DNA from: Shewanella holmiensis
GTDB lineage: Bacteria > Pseudomonadota > Gammaproteobacteria > Enterobacterales > Shewanellaceae
Length of the DNA: 64,000 nucleotides
Direction of reading: 5' to 3'
Assembly: GCF_025370255.1 (NCBI RefSeq)
Contig: NZ_JAMTCD010000001.1
Coordinates: 124,001 to 188,000 of the forward strand
Shown: piece after piece, positions 29,558-39,407 of the stretch
Position numbering within the stretch: the stretch's first letter is position 1
Layout: each line of letters begins with the position of its first letter
Program-made: the position numbers and the translations under genes
Notes under the pieces: model-generated
The model's database searches: none
Told to the model about the DNA's origin: nothing
What the model saw: the letters and a program-made list of their open reading frames with translations, nothing else

Positions 29558-29707
29558 TATTGCTCCTAAATTCAAAACATCTGTTAGCCATAAAGAAGGC
29601 GGGCTAAATCAGACAATGACAGCTTGATTAATGATAGAAATAACCGATATCCCACACAATAAATAGCTTATGCGCTGAATCACATTTTTTATCTTTAACC
29701 CCTATTT

Positions 29708-29725
29708 TGTAAATATTTATATACA
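29708..29725 (-). promoter_or_regulatory. candidate TyrR box upstream of fahA
   Basis: TGTAAA-N6-TATACA matches the TyrR consensus TGTAAA-N6-TTTACA with one mismatch. It lies between the tyrR stop and the fahA start. Confidence 0.5.
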
Positions 29726-29828
29726 CTTATAATCAAGGCCTGAAAATGATGATTTTCAAGCCTTGCTTTGTTCAGATTGTCAGCAAAAAATTGGCATTAA
29801 AACGTTACACCATTTTATTACGCCTCGA

Positions 29829-31367
29829 TTAGCGCTTTTTTGAAATACTATAATCACGCAATTTATTGGCAATTGCAGTATGTGAAACGCCAAGCTTTTT
29901 AGCTAATTGCCTTGTGCTTGGATAAGCAGGATACAAACGACGTAACAAATTAGCTTCGTACTCTTTCATGGCCTCATCTAATGTGCCTTCAAACTCTTCA
30001 TCAAAATAGCCAAAACCTTCCGCATAAGAAGGAAGCTTTAGCTGTTCTACTGTTAATTCAGCCGAACCATCCCACATTGAAACCGCCCGGAAAATGGCAT
30101 TTTTTAACTGACGCACATTTCCAGGCCAGGCATAAGTGAACAGATAATCACGACATGAGGCAGAAATACGGCGTAACGGGCTAGAAAGTTGCTGGCTGTA
30201 ATGCTCTAAAAACATTTCTGTTAGTGGAATGACATCCACTTTACGCTCACGCAATGATGGCATGTGATAACTAAGCACATGAATTCGATAATATAAATCT
30301 TCTCTAAACTCACCCGCTTGGCAAAGTTCAGCCAGATTTTTTTGAGTAGAACAAATGATCCTTACATCGGCGCGTACTTCTTCATCCCCGCCCATGCGTC
30401 TAAAAGCACCATCTTGCAGTAAACGTAATAATTTAACCTGAGCAGCCTTAGACATTTCGGCTATTTCATCTAAAAAGACTGTGCCGCCTTTAGCTTCTTC
30501 AAAAAAGCCCCGCTTGACCACTTGACCATTACTGACAAAACCAAATAACTCTTCTTCTGCCACACTGTCAGGCAGCGCCGCACAGTTAATCGCAATAAAA
30601 GGATGTTCTCTACGCATACTGGCATCATGGCTAGCACGTGCCATTAACTCTTTGCCGGTACCCGTTTCGCCGGTAATTAATAACGGTGCATCAAGTTGAG
30701 CCATACGTTTAGCTTGCTTAAGCACGTCTTTCATCTTGTCGCTCACCGCTAACACATTATCAAAACCTGTAGTTTGGTTTTGTAATGCATTGAACTGTTT
30801 ACCAACTCTGGCAGGTGATTTAAGAGAAACTACCGCGCCTGCAAGAATGGTTTTATCATTATCATCAGGCAAGTAAATAGGTAGCATTTCAGCTAAATAT
30901 TCATTGGAATTAATAGTCACACGGGATGCAACAGCGGGAACTTGAGGTTCACTTAGCCAACGGGAAAAATTGAAACCTTGCACCCAATGATTAAGCGATT
31001 CATCAACCACTTCATGCTCAGCCATATTTAGGGTTAACAATGCCGATTCATTCACAATCCGTATGCGCCCTTTTGAGTTAAGCGAAAAAACAGAATCAGG
31101 TAAGGTTTTGAGTAAGGTTTTTAATGCATAATGCTCTTGCTCTGATGGCATAAATGACACAGTACGCACATCGTGCACACTTTCCACTTTACGAATAAGT
31201 GGCATCAGTTCTCGCAGCATTTCAAAACTGATTTCGGCAAATTGTAAATACAAAAAACCTTTGTTGCTGGCATCAATGGCAATCAAATTTATGCCATATT
31301 TTTCAAGTACGACGAGGATGTCTTTCGCGAGGCCGACGCGATCGTTACAGCTCACTTCCAAACGCAT
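29829..31367 (-). CDS. tyrR: transcriptional regulator TyrR
   Basis: Regulator of aromatic amino acid genes. It has 512 residues: an ACT domain (~1-75, MRLEVSCNDRVGLAKDIL), a PAS domain (~80-190), an AAA+ domain with GETGTGKE (~230) and TVFLDEIAEM (Walker B), and a C-terminal Fis-type helix-turn-helix (STRQLAKKLGVSHTAIANKL). The GAFTGA loop needed for sigma-54 contact is absent (EEELFGFVSNGQVVKRG), as expected for TyrR, which works with sigma-70. It lies between the phhBA and fahA-maiA sets that it probably controls. Confidence 0.95.
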   Translation of the reverse strand: MRLEVSCNDRVGLAKDILVVLEKYGINLIAIDASNKGFLYLQFAEISFEMLRELMPLIRKVESVHDVRTVSFMPSEQEHYALKTLLKTLPDSVFSLNSKGRIRIVNESALLTLNMAEHEVVDESLNHWVQGFNFSRWLSEPQVPAVASRVTINSNEYLAEMLPIYLPDDNDKTILAGAVVSLKSPARVGKQFNALQNQTTGFDNVLAVSDKMKDVLKQAKRMAQLDAPLLITGETGTGKELMARASHDASMRREHPFIAINCAALPDSVAEEELFGFVSNGQVVKRGFFEEAKGGTVFLDEIAEMSKAAQVKLLRLLQDGAFRRMGGDEEVRADVRIICSTQKNLAELCQAGEFREDLYYRIHVLSYHMPSLRERKVDVIPLTEMFLEHYSQQLSSPLRRISASCRDYLFTYAWPGNVRQLKNAIFRAVSMWDGSAELTVEQLKLPSYAEGFGYFDEEFEGTLDEAMKEYEANLLRRLYPAYPSTRQLAKKLGVSHTAIANKLRDYSISKKR

Positions 31368-31528
31368 AATGCTTTGATTCCCTAATTTATTAGTGTTTTC
31401 TTTGGAAACTGAGCATACGGTAGTGTGTTATGTGGGTGGTGGCAAGTGAAGTTTACAGCAGAATTGTAACAGAGAAAGAATTCAGCACATTACGTTAACG
31501 TAACATGCTGAATTGAAATGTCTTGTTG

Positions 31529-31867
31529 TTAATCTAGTAACTGGTCGGTCTTGGCAGCCATAATGAAATCATTCTTGTGCAGACCTTTAATTGAATGTGA
31601 CCACCAAGTCACAGTAACCTTACCCCATTCGGTAAAAATTCCTGGATGATGAAATTCTTCTTCTGCTAAATCAGCTAATTTATTACTGAACGCCATTGCT
31701 AATTTAAAGTTTTTAAATTTATATACACGTTCTAATTGCATCACGCCATCACGCACTTGTACTGCCCAATCAGGGATCATTCTAACCAATTCGGCAAGCT
31801 CTGCATCGGTTACTTTTGGGGCATCAGCTTGACAAGCTTCGCATTTCATTTCGGATAGTGCGGTCAT
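31529..31867 (-). CDS. phhB: pterin-4a-carbinolamine dehydratase
   Basis: Regenerates the tetrahydropterin cofactor of phenylalanine hydroxylase. It has about 112 residues with the signature [20 protein letters not shown] and [13 protein letters not shown], including the active-site histidines. The start at 31867 has AGGAG ahead of it. It follows phhA by 66 bases on the same strand. An N-terminal [11 protein letters not shown] segment with a CxxC is usual in this subgroup. Confidence 0.95.
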   Translation of the reverse strand: MTALSEMKCEACQADAPKVTDAELAELVRMIPDWAVQVRDGVMQLERVYKFKNFKLAMAFSNKLADLAEEEFHHPGIFTEWGKVTVTWWSHSIKGLHKNDFIMAAKTDQLLD

Positions 31868-31933
31868 TGGAACTCCTAAATACATCTTAATTTACTGTTT
31901 ATTTTGAAAAAAACTATTTAACTGATAGACAAG

Positions 31934-32737
31934 TTAACTGCTAGCCACTTTTACTTTGGGGGCAAATGTAGGTTCAAACATCCCTAACTCACGGGCTTGC
32001 TTTACGTAAGCCATGATGTCCATTTTGGCTATTTCATCCAAGTAATCAATGTGTTCAATCACATAATATATTGGCTGCATAATATCGATACGGTAAGGGG
32101 TGCGCAGTACATCTAATAAATCAAATGGACGTCGTTCAGGCTTATCACCCAGTGCATATAATGTTTCGCCTGGCGAACTTAAAATGCCACCGCCATATAT
32201 GTTCAATGGCCCCTCTTTAGCTTGCATCAAACCAAATTCAACCGTGAACCAATATAAACGTGCCAGAAATACGCGATCTTCTTTTGAGGCGGCTAAACCT
32301 AATTGTCCATACATATGCGAAAAATTTGCAAACGCGGGATTAGTCAGTAAGGGACAATGGCCGAATACTTCATGGAAAACATCTGGCTCTTGCAAATAAT
32401 CAAATTCTTCCTTAGTACGGATAAACGTCGCTACAGGGAATTGCTTACTTGCCAATAATTCAAAAAACTTACCAAAAGAAATCAATGCCGGCACAGCGGC
32501 CGTTTTCCAGCCAGTGGTGTTGGTTAAAACACGATCTAAATCCGGTAATTGTGGGATTTTATCCACTGACATATTAAGCGCATCAATTCCTTGTAAATAG
32601 GCATCACACGCACGCCCTGGCAAGTTAGTTATTTGGCGCTGATACAGCTGCTGCCAAAGGTCGTGTTCTTGCTCAGAATAATTAATATATCCTTGGCTAT
32701 CAGGTTGGTGAGAAATATACTTTGCTGCGTTACTCAT
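31934..32737 (-). CDS. phhA: phenylalanine-4-hydroxylase
   Basis: Tetrahydropterin- and non-haem-iron-dependent conversion of phenylalanine to tyrosine. It has 267 residues, the size of monomeric bacterial enzymes without a regulatory domain. The iron ligands lie in DVFHEVFGHCPLL (two histidines, ~137-142) and in WFTVEFGLMQ (glutamate). It heads the phhAB operon; a TyrR-box-like site is ~100 bases upstream. Confidence 0.96.
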   Translation of the reverse strand: MSNAAKYISHQPDSQGYINYSEQEHDLWQQLYQRQITNLPGRACDAYLQGIDALNMSVDKIPQLPDLDRVLTNTTGWKTAAVPALISFGKFFELLASKQFPVATFIRTKEEFDYLQEPDVFHEVFGHCPLLTNPAFANFSHMYGQLGLAASKEDRVFLARLYWFTVEFGLMQAKEGPLNIYGGGILSSPGETLYALGDKPERRPFDLLDVLRTPYRIDIMQPIYYVIEHIDYLDEIAKMDIMAYVKQARELGMFEPTFAPKVKVASS

Positions 32738-33053
32738 AATTCCACTTTACGTCAACTTCACTGCATTCATATTGTGTCATCCGAACAATTTTGTTAACTA
32801 CCTCACAGTTTATAGTCCGTGCAGCAACAAGCTTGAATTGTAAACATATAAATACAGATTGCACATAAAACTAAAAATGAACAATAAAATCAGCACTATA
32901 CTTTGGATAAGTATTGTTCCATCTGGTGACAACATGTCGCTAAAACCAATTAAATTTAACTTAAATACTGGGTTTTTATAGTAATTCTAGTCAGCTGAAT
33001 TACAATAACTGTAATAGAACACCTCAATGCTCAATACTTTTTAGGAATTAAAC
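32738..33053. other. divergent phhA/galE intergenic region
   Basis: Contains a TyrR-like site on the phhA side; the rest is AT-rich promoter DNA for phhA and galE without other recognised features. Confidence 0.5.
32839..32856 (-). promoter_or_regulatory. candidate TyrR box upstream of phhA
   Basis: TGTAAA-N6-AATACA keeps one perfect half-site and 4 of 6 positions of the other half of the TyrR consensus, about 100 bases before phhA. Confidence 0.45.
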
Positions 33054-34070
33054 ATGGCAATTTTGGTTACTGGCGGTGCAGGCTATATCGGCACTCATAC
33101 CGTGGTGGAATTATTAGCTATCGGACAGGATGTCATCGTTATAGACAATCTTTCAAATTCAAGAATCGAAGCCCTAAAGCGTGCTGAAAAAATCAGCCAT
33201 AAACCAATCACCTTTTATCAAGGCGATGTGCTTAATAAAGCCTTATTACAAAAAATATTTGCAGATCACGTTATTGATTCAGTCATTCACTTCGCTGGCC
33301 TAAAGGCTGTTGGAGAATCGGTTGCCAAACCACTTAAATATTATGAAAACAATGTCACCGGCACCATAGTCTTATGTCAGGTTATGGCTGAGTATCGTGT
33401 GAAAAACTTGGTATTTAGCTCTTCAGCGACAGTTTATGGTGAACCCGCTAGTTTGCCCATTAAAGAAGACTTTCCTACAGGAGCAACCAGTCCTTACGGT
33501 CAGTCTAAATTAATGGTTGAACATATTTTGACAGATCTCTACCGCTCTGATCAGGAATGGAACATTGCCTGCTTACGTTACTTTAACCCCGTTGGTGCCC
33601 ATGACAGTGGATTAATTGGTGAAGATCCAAACGATATACCCAATAATCTTATGCCATTTATCTCACAAGTTGCTGTCGGTAAACGCGACAAACTAAGTGT
33701 ATTTGGTGGCGATTATGACACGCCAGATGGCACTGGAGTGCGTGATTATATTCATGTTGTCGACTTAGCAATGGGGCACTTAAAAGCTTTAGATAAACTG
33801 AATACGCAACCTGGGCTGGTAACATATAATTTAGGTACAGGCGTAGGTTACAGTGTTTTAGATATGGTTAAGGCATTCGAAAAAGCCTGCGGTAAAGCAA
33901 TTGCATACGAGATAACTGACCGAAGAGCTGGCGATATTGCAGAATATTATGCCGATCCCAATTTTGCGGCAAAAGAATTAGCTTGGACCGCAACACATTC
34001 AATTGAAGATATGGCAAGCAGTACCTGGAAATGGCAATCAAATAACCCAAACGGTTACAAACCTAACTAA
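33054..34070 (+). CDS. galE: UDP-glucose 4-epimerase
   Basis: NAD-dependent interconversion of UDP-glucose and UDP-galactose. It has 338 residues, as in E. coli. The NAD-binding motif GGAGYIGTH is near the N-terminus, SSSATVYGE and the catalytic YGQSK (~150) follow, and [19 protein letters not shown] is typical of GalE. There is no gal operon around it; napF follows 40 bases later. Confidence 0.96.
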   Translation: MAILVTGGAGYIGTHTVVELLAIGQDVIVIDNLSNSRIEALKRAEKISHKPITFYQGDVLNKALLQKIFADHVIDSVIHFAGLKAVGESVAKPLKYYENNVTGTIVLCQVMAEYRVKNLVFSSSATVYGEPASLPIKEDFPTGATSPYGQSKLMVEHILTDLYRSDQEWNIACLRYFNPVGAHDSGLIGEDPNDIPNNLMPFISQVAVGKRDKLSVFGGDYDTPDGTGVRDYIHVVDLAMGHLKALDKLNTQPGLVTYNLGTGVGYSVLDMVKAFEKACGKAIAYEITDRRAGDIAEYYADPNFAAKELAWTATHSIEDMASSTWKWQSNNPNGYKPN

Positions 34071-34110
34071 TTTTCTGTTTAATTGCCTGTTATTTTGGCA
34101 AGGAGTGACA

Positions 34111-34590
34111 ATGAGTCAAATCGACCAAGGTCGTCGACGTTTATTTAACCGTCGGAATAGTTCAGCATTAAGACCTCCTTGGGTAAAAGCTGATATTGAA
34201 TTTACCGATATTTGCACTCGTTGTGACAATTGCATAAAAGCTTGCGAGACCCATATCATCAAACGCGGTGATGGAGGGTTTCCTGAGGTTGATTTTACTA
34301 TTGATGAATGCACTTTTTGTCAAAAGTGTGTAACGGCTTGCAAAGAACCTATATTTGATGCTCAACAATCTGTGCCTTGGACAATTACCGCGTCAATTAA
34401 GGATTCTTGTTTAACGAACACGGGTGTATGGTGTCAAAGTTGTAAAGATGCCTGTGACCCAAGAGCGATCAGCTTCGTTATGGCTGTTGGCCAAGTGCCT
34501 AAACCCGTTATTGACGTGAGTGCCTGCACAGGCTGCGGTGCCTGTGTATCACCCTGCCCTTCTGATGCGGTTACTTTGGCAAGCACCTGA
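34111..34590 (+). CDS. napF: ferredoxin-type protein NapF
   Basis: Iron-sulphur protein linked to maturation of periplasmic nitrate reductase NapA. It has about 159 residues with three 4Fe-4S motifs (CTRCDNCIKAC, CTFCQKCVTAC, CTGCGACVSPC) and an extra CQSCKDAC; RRRLFNRR near the N-terminus is typical. The start at 34111 follows AAGGAG; an upstream in-frame ATG at 34003 lies within galE and is rejected. No other nap genes are in the window. Confidence 0.93.
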   Translation: MSQIDQGRRRLFNRRNSSALRPPWVKADIEFTDICTRCDNCIKACETHIIKRGDGGFPEVDFTIDECTFCQKCVTACKEPIFDAQQSVPWTITASIKDSCLTNTGVWCQSCKDACDPRAISFVMAVGQVPKPVIDVSACTGCGACVSPCPSDAVTLAST

Positions 34591-34712
34591 CAAAACACAT
34601 GTTCAAGACTGCTTGGATATGATTTTTTATTTACATGCCAGTCAAAATGATGATACAAAATCAATTACAAGATTGAAGCTAACAACACGTCAATAATAAC
34701 AAGAGTTTTAAC

Positions 34713-35063
34713 ATGTTCACTCAAAAAAAAGACAGTCCGCAACTGAGTTTTATTGCCCAAGGCTGTGAACTAACAGGTGATTTTAATTTTAACGGTGATG
34801 TAATGATCAGCGGGAAAATACTTGGAGACATATTTACGCAAGGCAATTTGGTTGTTGAAGCTGGCGGCGAAATCAACGGTGATATCCAATGTCAGGATAT
34901 AAGTATTACCGGTTTGGTTAAAGGCACAGTGCAATGCCAAAAACTGCACATATCATCGACCGGGCTATTTGAAGGCGATGCCTACTGTGAAAAGCTAGAA
35001 GTCATTGATGGTGGACAATTTTTAGGCCAACGTCATCGTGATGCTAAATTGAATATTGCTTAA
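34713..35063 (+). CDS. bactofilin / polymer-forming cytoskeletal protein
   Basis: A 116-residue protein with the bactofilin core: repeated beta-strand turns such as DFNFNGDVMISGKILGDI, GNLVVEAGGEINGDIQ, ISITGLVKGTVQ and LHISSTGLFEGDAYCEKLEV. This fold makes non-polar filaments that position cell-wall or polar proteins. No peptidase partner is adjacent. It is a single gene. Confidence 0.9.
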   Translation: MFTQKKDSPQLSFIAQGCELTGDFNFNGDVMISGKILGDIFTQGNLVVEAGGEINGDIQCQDISITGLVKGTVQCQKLHISSTGLFEGDAYCEKLEVIDGGQFLGQRHRDAKLNIA

Positions 35064-35103
35064 TGTTGATAACTTAATTTCACTTCGTTTTAGCAAGTAG
35101 AAA

Positions 35104-35514
35104 CTACAGTCTTGCTTGAGGATAACGCGAACATTTATCTTCAAGTGCCAACCAAGTCACCTGGTTGTCAGTGAAAATATGATAGTTTGGCGTCACTAGA
35201 TTGGGGTTATCTAATGTGGCAATAGAGAGCGTGAGATAATCAGGGTGATCCATATGACGATAGCTAACACTGCAGCCACATTGCTGACAAAATCCTCGGC
35301 GGATTTTTTCGGATGAAGCAAACTCAGTCACATTACCCTTTAACCAGTTCACTTGCTGATGCTTAAAATCCATCCACACCATCATCACTGCACCGGATGA
35401 CAACTGACATTGGCGACAATGACAGTAATCTGCATCAAACGGCGCTCCGTCTATTTGATAGCGGATCGCACCGCATAAACACCCACCTAGCAAAATTTCA
35501 TTGGTTTTCATCAT
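35104..35514 (-). CDS. GFA family (Mss4-fold) zinc protein
   Basis: A 136-residue protein of the glutathione-dependent formaldehyde-activating (GFA) fold. Zinc ligands: GGCLCGAIRYQI, CHCRQCQLSSGA and FCQQCGCSVSY. The family name comes from an activity not generally confirmed, so the specific function is unknown. Single gene. Confidence 0.88.
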   Translation of the reverse strand: MMKTNEILLGGCLCGAIRYQIDGAPFDADYCHCRQCQLSSGAVMMVWMDFKHQQVNWLKGNVTEFASSEKIRRGFCQQCGCSVSYRHMDHPDYLTLSIATLDNPNLVTPNYHIFTDNQVTWLALEDKCSRYPQARL

Positions 35515-35653
35515 CTCCCCTTAAACTAAGCCTAAAACAGAAAACCCATAAAAGATAAGCCACTAAAGCGACTTCAAATGAGTTGAAGAACCTAAAGGCA
35601 AGTGGCAGTTTGCTGATTGAATCGATTCATTTTTGAAAATATCTAAGTCACTC

Positions 35654-35712
35654 CATCGGCATCGGCATCGGCATCGGCATCGGCATCGGCATCGGCATCG
35701 GCATCGGCATCG
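35654..35712. repeat. hexanucleotide tandem repeat (CATCGG)~10
   Basis: Nine exact CATCGG units and a partial tenth in the intergenic region between the GFA gene and the DUF2982 gene. It is not inside a plausible coding sequence on either strand. The copy number is likely to be variable through slippage. Confidence 0.97.
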
Positions 35713-35757
35713 CAGCAATTACATCCGCGATTTAATCGTTTTAAGCAAGCAAATATC

Positions 35758-36432
35758 TTAAGTGTTGTTGATTGTTGCCTGTTGTTGCCACTCACGAAGT
35801 AAACTCACCATCTGCTTAGGATCTCTATCAAGGGCATCGTGTGAAATGTACAAATGGTAGCCCAAATTTTCTGCTAAGGTTTCACTGCGACGCCCAAACA
35901 TAGCTAATACGCCGCGATAGCGCTCACCATGACTGACAAAAGGGTTAAACTCTGCACCTATGTAACGTTCTAAACTTTGTAAGTCTTCATCGTGAGTGGC
36001 GGCTGTCATCAACAATGGGCGTTGCTCTGTTAACAGTCCAGTTGCTAACCGAGGCGAAATAGAATCTAAAATAGGATTCATCTTTTTCACTTTAAAGCCA
36101 AGATAGGGCAATTCGAATAATTCCATATTTTGAGTAACACGTGCATTATCCAGTCGTTGAATATTATCCCACCCTATTGTGAATTGACCTCGACGATGAA
36201 AATACGTCAATCCAGCCTTAGTCAATTCAAGACTCACAGCAGGCTCATTTAACTTAGCAATGCCCAATAAAAGCCCTACAATCGACAAGCCGAAAATAAC
36301 TAAAGAAAAAGCGAATAAATGGCTTAGCTTTATAAATAAAATCAGACTCAATAATAATCCTACCGCTCCTGATATCGCGAGTGTAAGGCCATTACGCTTG
36401 GTTTGCGGATGAATCGTTAACGTCTCACTCAT
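35758..36432 (-). CDS. DUF2982-type inner-membrane protein
   Basis: A 224-residue protein with two hydrophobic helices at ~15-60 (GLTLAISGAVGLLLSLILF, LFAFSLVIFGLSIVGLLLGI) followed by a soluble PH-like beta region and a C-terminal helical part. It resembles DUF2982 proteins of Shewanella and relatives; that assignment is from memory of the family and moderately certain. The start overlaps the end of the elyC-like gene by eight bases, so the two are coupled. Confidence 0.65.
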   Translation of the reverse strand: MSETLTIHPQTKRNGLTLAISGAVGLLLSLILFIKLSHLFAFSLVIFGLSIVGLLLGIAKLNEPAVSLELTKAGLTYFHRRGQFTIGWDNIQRLDNARVTQNMELFELPYLGFKVKKMNPILDSISPRLATGLLTEQRPLLMTAATHDEDLQSLERYIGAEFNPFVSHGERYRGVLAMFGRRSETLAENLGYHLYISHDALDRDPKQMVSLLREWQQQATINNT

Positions 36433-37234
36433 TTATATCCGCCTTAGGCATCACAACCTGATTCACCATTTGATCTGCTGACACGCCTTTTATTTGAATC
36501 CACAGCATACCGAGATATTCATGAATACTTTTCTGAGAATTAAGTAAGTTATCGGCATCAAGTCGCCACCATAACCCTTTATTAGCAATAAAGTTTCCCG
36601 GCGCGGCTTCTGCTTGCATACCTAACGAGTTGAAAATCATCATCGAACGAGGCATATGAGTAGCAGATGTGACTAACCGAAAAGGCTGTTGACCTACTAA
36701 AGAGTATAAAAATATGGCTTCTTCTATCGTATCTTTGGCATCGGGGAAAGTGGTTATTTTATTGGGATTAATCCCTAGCTCAATGGCGGCCTGTTTCATG
36801 ACATTGGCATGAGCCGATTGCATAAAACCGCCATTCCAGCCACTAACAACCAATTGGCAATCTTTACCAAGCGATAATTGGCGTATGCCTTCCATTAATC
36901 GGCCTAATGCCACAGAGGATAATTGTTGTACTGCTGTCAAATCGGCTTTATCACTGTGACCAGAGCCAAGCACCATTACCCAACAAGCGGAATGAGGTGT
37001 AAAAGCTTGTGAATTAATCGGGTATTGAGACTCTAGCGAGTCCGCTAAAAAATAGCTAATGTTTGTTTGACTTAACCCACCCAGTAAAATCATCGCGCCA
37101 CAAAAGCACAACCAAGCCAACGACTTGAGTTTTAACGATGAAAAACGCCAAAGCGCCACGGCTAAAAGCATCAGTAATATCGTAAGTGGAATGGGCATAA
37201 ATAACTGTGAAACGATTTTTTTAACCCAGAACAT
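36425..37234 (-). CDS. elyC: ElyC/YdcF family envelope protein (DUF218)
   Basis: A 269-residue inner-membrane protein with two N-terminal membrane segments (FMPIPLTILLMLLAVALWRF and LAWLCFCGAMILLGGLS) and a DUF218 periplasmic domain: CWVMVLGSGHSDK, LVVSGWNGGF, DAKDTIEEA and VTSATHMPRSMMIF. In E. coli ElyC supports peptidoglycan synthesis through the lipid carrier pathway. It could be another YdcF paralogue, but the two-helix N-terminus fits ElyC best. Confidence 0.82.
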   Translation of the reverse strand: MFWVKKIVSQLFMPIPLTILLMLLAVALWRFSSLKLKSLAWLCFCGAMILLGGLSQTNISYFLADSLESQYPINSQAFTPHSACWVMVLGSGHSDKADLTAVQQLSSVALGRLMEGIRQLSLGKDCQLVVSGWNGGFMQSAHANVMKQAAIELGINPNKITTFPDAKDTIEEAIFLYSLVGQQPFRLVTSATHMPRSMMIFNSLGMQAEAAPGNFIANKGLWWRLDADNLLNSQKSIHEYLGMLWIQIKGVSADQMVNQVVMPKADINE

Positions 37235-37318
37235 CTAAACCAGTCCTCTTGACAACAATCGCAATAGTGTAACGATTTGATTGATATATAGCGAAACCAT
37301 TTTGCTTGTGACAAACAA

Positions 37319-37346
37319 AAATGCCATTGATGATTCAATGGCATTT
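37319..37346 (-). terminator. terminator of the ROK kinase gene
   Basis: AAATGCCATTGA pairs with TCAATGGCATTT around a short loop, with a T-run on the minus strand, just after the kinase stop. Confidence 0.85.
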
Positions 37347-37369
37347 AACATGAGAAGTCAGTTTGGTTA

Positions 37370-38266
37370 TTACTTACCCCATAACCAAGCTGCACCTCGG
37401 ACACCTGATGATGCACCAAACAGGTTTTTAACCACTGGCGTGCGGCACTCTCGGCCTACTACATATTGAGGTAAGACTTTTGGCAGCTCGGTATAAATGG
37501 CATCTATGTTAGACACACCACCACCCAACACAATCATGTCTGGGTCCATCATATTAATAACGTGAGCCAAAGACCTTGCTAAGCGGTCAATGAAACGATC
37601 AAAAGCTTGTTTAGCAAATTCGTCACCATCTGCCATCATTTGCGCAATTTGAATACCGCTTGAGGCTTCACCGCCCGCGGCACGAAAGTCACGCACAAAG
37701 CCCGTTCCTGAAATAAAGGTTTCGATGCAATCCTTATTACCACAAAAACAGTCGGTAGAATTATGTTCTTCAGCAGTCATCCATGGCAGTGGATTATGAC
37801 CCCATTCACCACCAATACCATTCCCGCCTTCATGTACCCGACCATTAATCGCGATGCCTGCACCACATCCAGTACCAATAATGCCACCAAATACCACGCC
37901 TTTTCCGGCAGCGGCTCCATCAACAGCTTCAGAAACTGCAAAACAATTGGCATCATTGGCTACACGAACTTCACGATCTAAACGTGAACCTAAATCTTTA
38001 TCTAAAGGATGACCGTTAATCCAGGTTGAATTGGAGTTTTTGACTAATCCAGTAAAAGGCGAAATAACCCCTGGGATCCCAACACCTACAGAGCCTGTTT
38101 CTGCTAAATTAGCTTCAGCCTCGTTGACCAGACCGATAATGGCATCAAGCGTCTCTGGATAATTGCGGGGGGTAGGAATACGTTTACGAAAAAGTTCATC
38201 ACCGTTATCAGCCAATGCCACTAATTCAATTTTAGTCCCACCAAGATCGACGCCCATACGCATCAT
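37370..38266 (-). CDS. mak: ROK family sugar kinase, fructokinase type
   Basis: ATP-dependent hexose kinase of about 298 residues. The N-terminal phosphate loop is VDLGGTKIE, followed by [31 protein letters not shown] and the ROK zinc motif [21 protein letters not shown] after GGEWG is typical of the Mak/fructokinase branch. The start is set at 38266, with GGAG nine bases before; 38281 is the longer alternative. Substrate specificity cannot be fixed from sequence; glucose or N-acetylglucosamine are possible. Confidence 0.82.
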   Translation of the reverse strand: MMRMGVDLGGTKIELVALADNGDELFRKRIPTPRNYPETLDAIIGLVNEAEANLAETGSVGVGIPGVISPFTGLVKNSNSTWINGHPLDKDLGSRLDREVRVANDANCFAVSEAVDGAAAGKGVVFGGIIGTGCGAGIAINGRVHEGGNGIGGEWGHNPLPWMTAEEHNSTDCFCGNKDCIETFISGTGFVRDFRAAGGEASSGIQIAQMMADGDEFAKQAFDRFIDRLARSLAHVINMMDPDMIVLGGGVSNIDAIYTELPKVLPQYVVGRECRTPVVKNLFGASSGVRGAAWLWGK

Positions 38267-38329
38267 AACTTGTCTCTCCATTTGATTATTATTAATTAGA
38301 TTCCATATTGGCCAAGGTAAAAAACGCAG

Positions 38330-39130
38330 TTATTTACGCTCAAACCATGCTGCTGAAGCAGCAATAAAATACGGGTTTAAAATGTTTTCTTTTTGGTTGT
38401 ACTGTAATGGCGTCAATGCCGGGTATTCCATTACAAGACCACCAGCTGCCTCTAACACGGCTTGAGCGGCTGCGGTATCCCACTCACTTGTTAGTCCCAA
38501 TCTTGGATACACATCGGCTTGGCCTTCAGCCACCATACAAAATTTCAATGAACTGCCCACACTGAGCATTTGATGCTCGCCAACGGTATCTAAATATTCA
38601 GCCACATCTGGACTTATGTGCGAGCGGCTTCCCACTACAACAGGAATAGATTGGATAATACGCTGACTAATATCTAAATTTTCAACTTGTCCTTGATGTG
38701 CAAGCCAAGCGCCTTCGCCTAAAATACCGTAATAACATTTATCTAAAACTGGCGCGTAAACAACGCCTGCTATGGCTTTACCTTGATGAATTAATGCAAT
38801 ATTAACGGTAAATTCACCATTACGTTTTATAAACTCTTTAGTGCCATCTAATGGATCAATAAGCCAATAAGTTTGCCAGTTTTTACGGGTTGCCCAATCA
38901 ATATTGGCATCTTCTTCGCTCATGATCGCAATATCTGAAAAGTTTCTCGCTAAGCCATTAACAATGACATTATGACTAGCAATATCAGCGGCCGTCACGG
39001 GGCTATCGTCCTGCTTAACCTCAACCTGCAAATCTGTTTGCGCATAAACAGCCATAATGGCATCACCAGCTTGTCGAGCAATAGTGACTATTTGCTGTAA
39101 TTCAGCTTGAGAAAATTCAAAAATAGACAA
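38330..39130 (-). CDS. cysQ: 3'(2'),5'-bisphosphate nucleotidase CysQ
   Basis: Mg-dependent, Li-sensitive phosphatase that removes 3'-phosphoadenosine 5'-phosphate from sulphate assimilation. It has 266 residues. Inositol-monophosphatase-like motifs are SEEDA, WLIDPLDGTKEFIKRNGEFT and SEWDTAAAQAVLEAAGG. Single gene on the edge of the glucan locus, with no link to it. Confidence 0.95.
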   Translation of the reverse strand: MSIFEFSQAELQQIVTIARQAGDAIMAVYAQTDLQVEVKQDDSPVTAADIASHNVIVNGLARNFSDIAIMSEEDANIDWATRKNWQTYWLIDPLDGTKEFIKRNGEFTVNIALIHQGKAIAGVVYAPVLDKCYYGILGEGAWLAHQGQVENLDISQRIIQSIPVVVGSRSHISPDVAEYLDTVGEHQMLSVGSSLKFCMVAEGQADVYPRLGLTSEWDTAAAQAVLEAAGGLVMEYPALTPLQYNQKENILNPYFIAASAAWFERK

Positions 39131-39407
39131 ATTAAATCCTTAGCAAAACATCGATAAAATATGAAAACGTAATAAATATTATGCCACTGTTAATGCTATT
39201 GATTTATAACTATTTGATTGCACTTCAATCAAAAACAACTAAAACCGATGTTAACCTTGCATTCTCCCAAATGAATACATTCGATTAACATCCATAAAAG
39301 AGATATTAAGCTAACCGTCCAAACAGGCAAAGGAAACAGTGCATCCTGCATTCGTATTCAACGTAAGTGATGCAATCAGACACACTGAATTTAAAGCTTC
39401 AAAGTCA

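Noticed and set aside
29733-29765. Dyad CAAGGC...GCCTTG as a tyrR terminator
   Set aside because: The arms are imperfect and there is no T-run on the minus strand; left out of the feature list.
29829-31367. TyrR as a sigma-54 activator
   Set aside because: The GAFTGA loop is missing, and the ACT-PAS-AAA+ layout is that of TyrR, which acts with sigma-70.
34003-34110. napF start within galE at 34003
   Set aside because: The extra residues overlap galE in another frame and the ribosome-binding site is directly before 34111.
35654-35712. CRISPR-like array
   Set aside because: The unit is six bases with no spacers and no cas genes; it is a simple tandem repeat.
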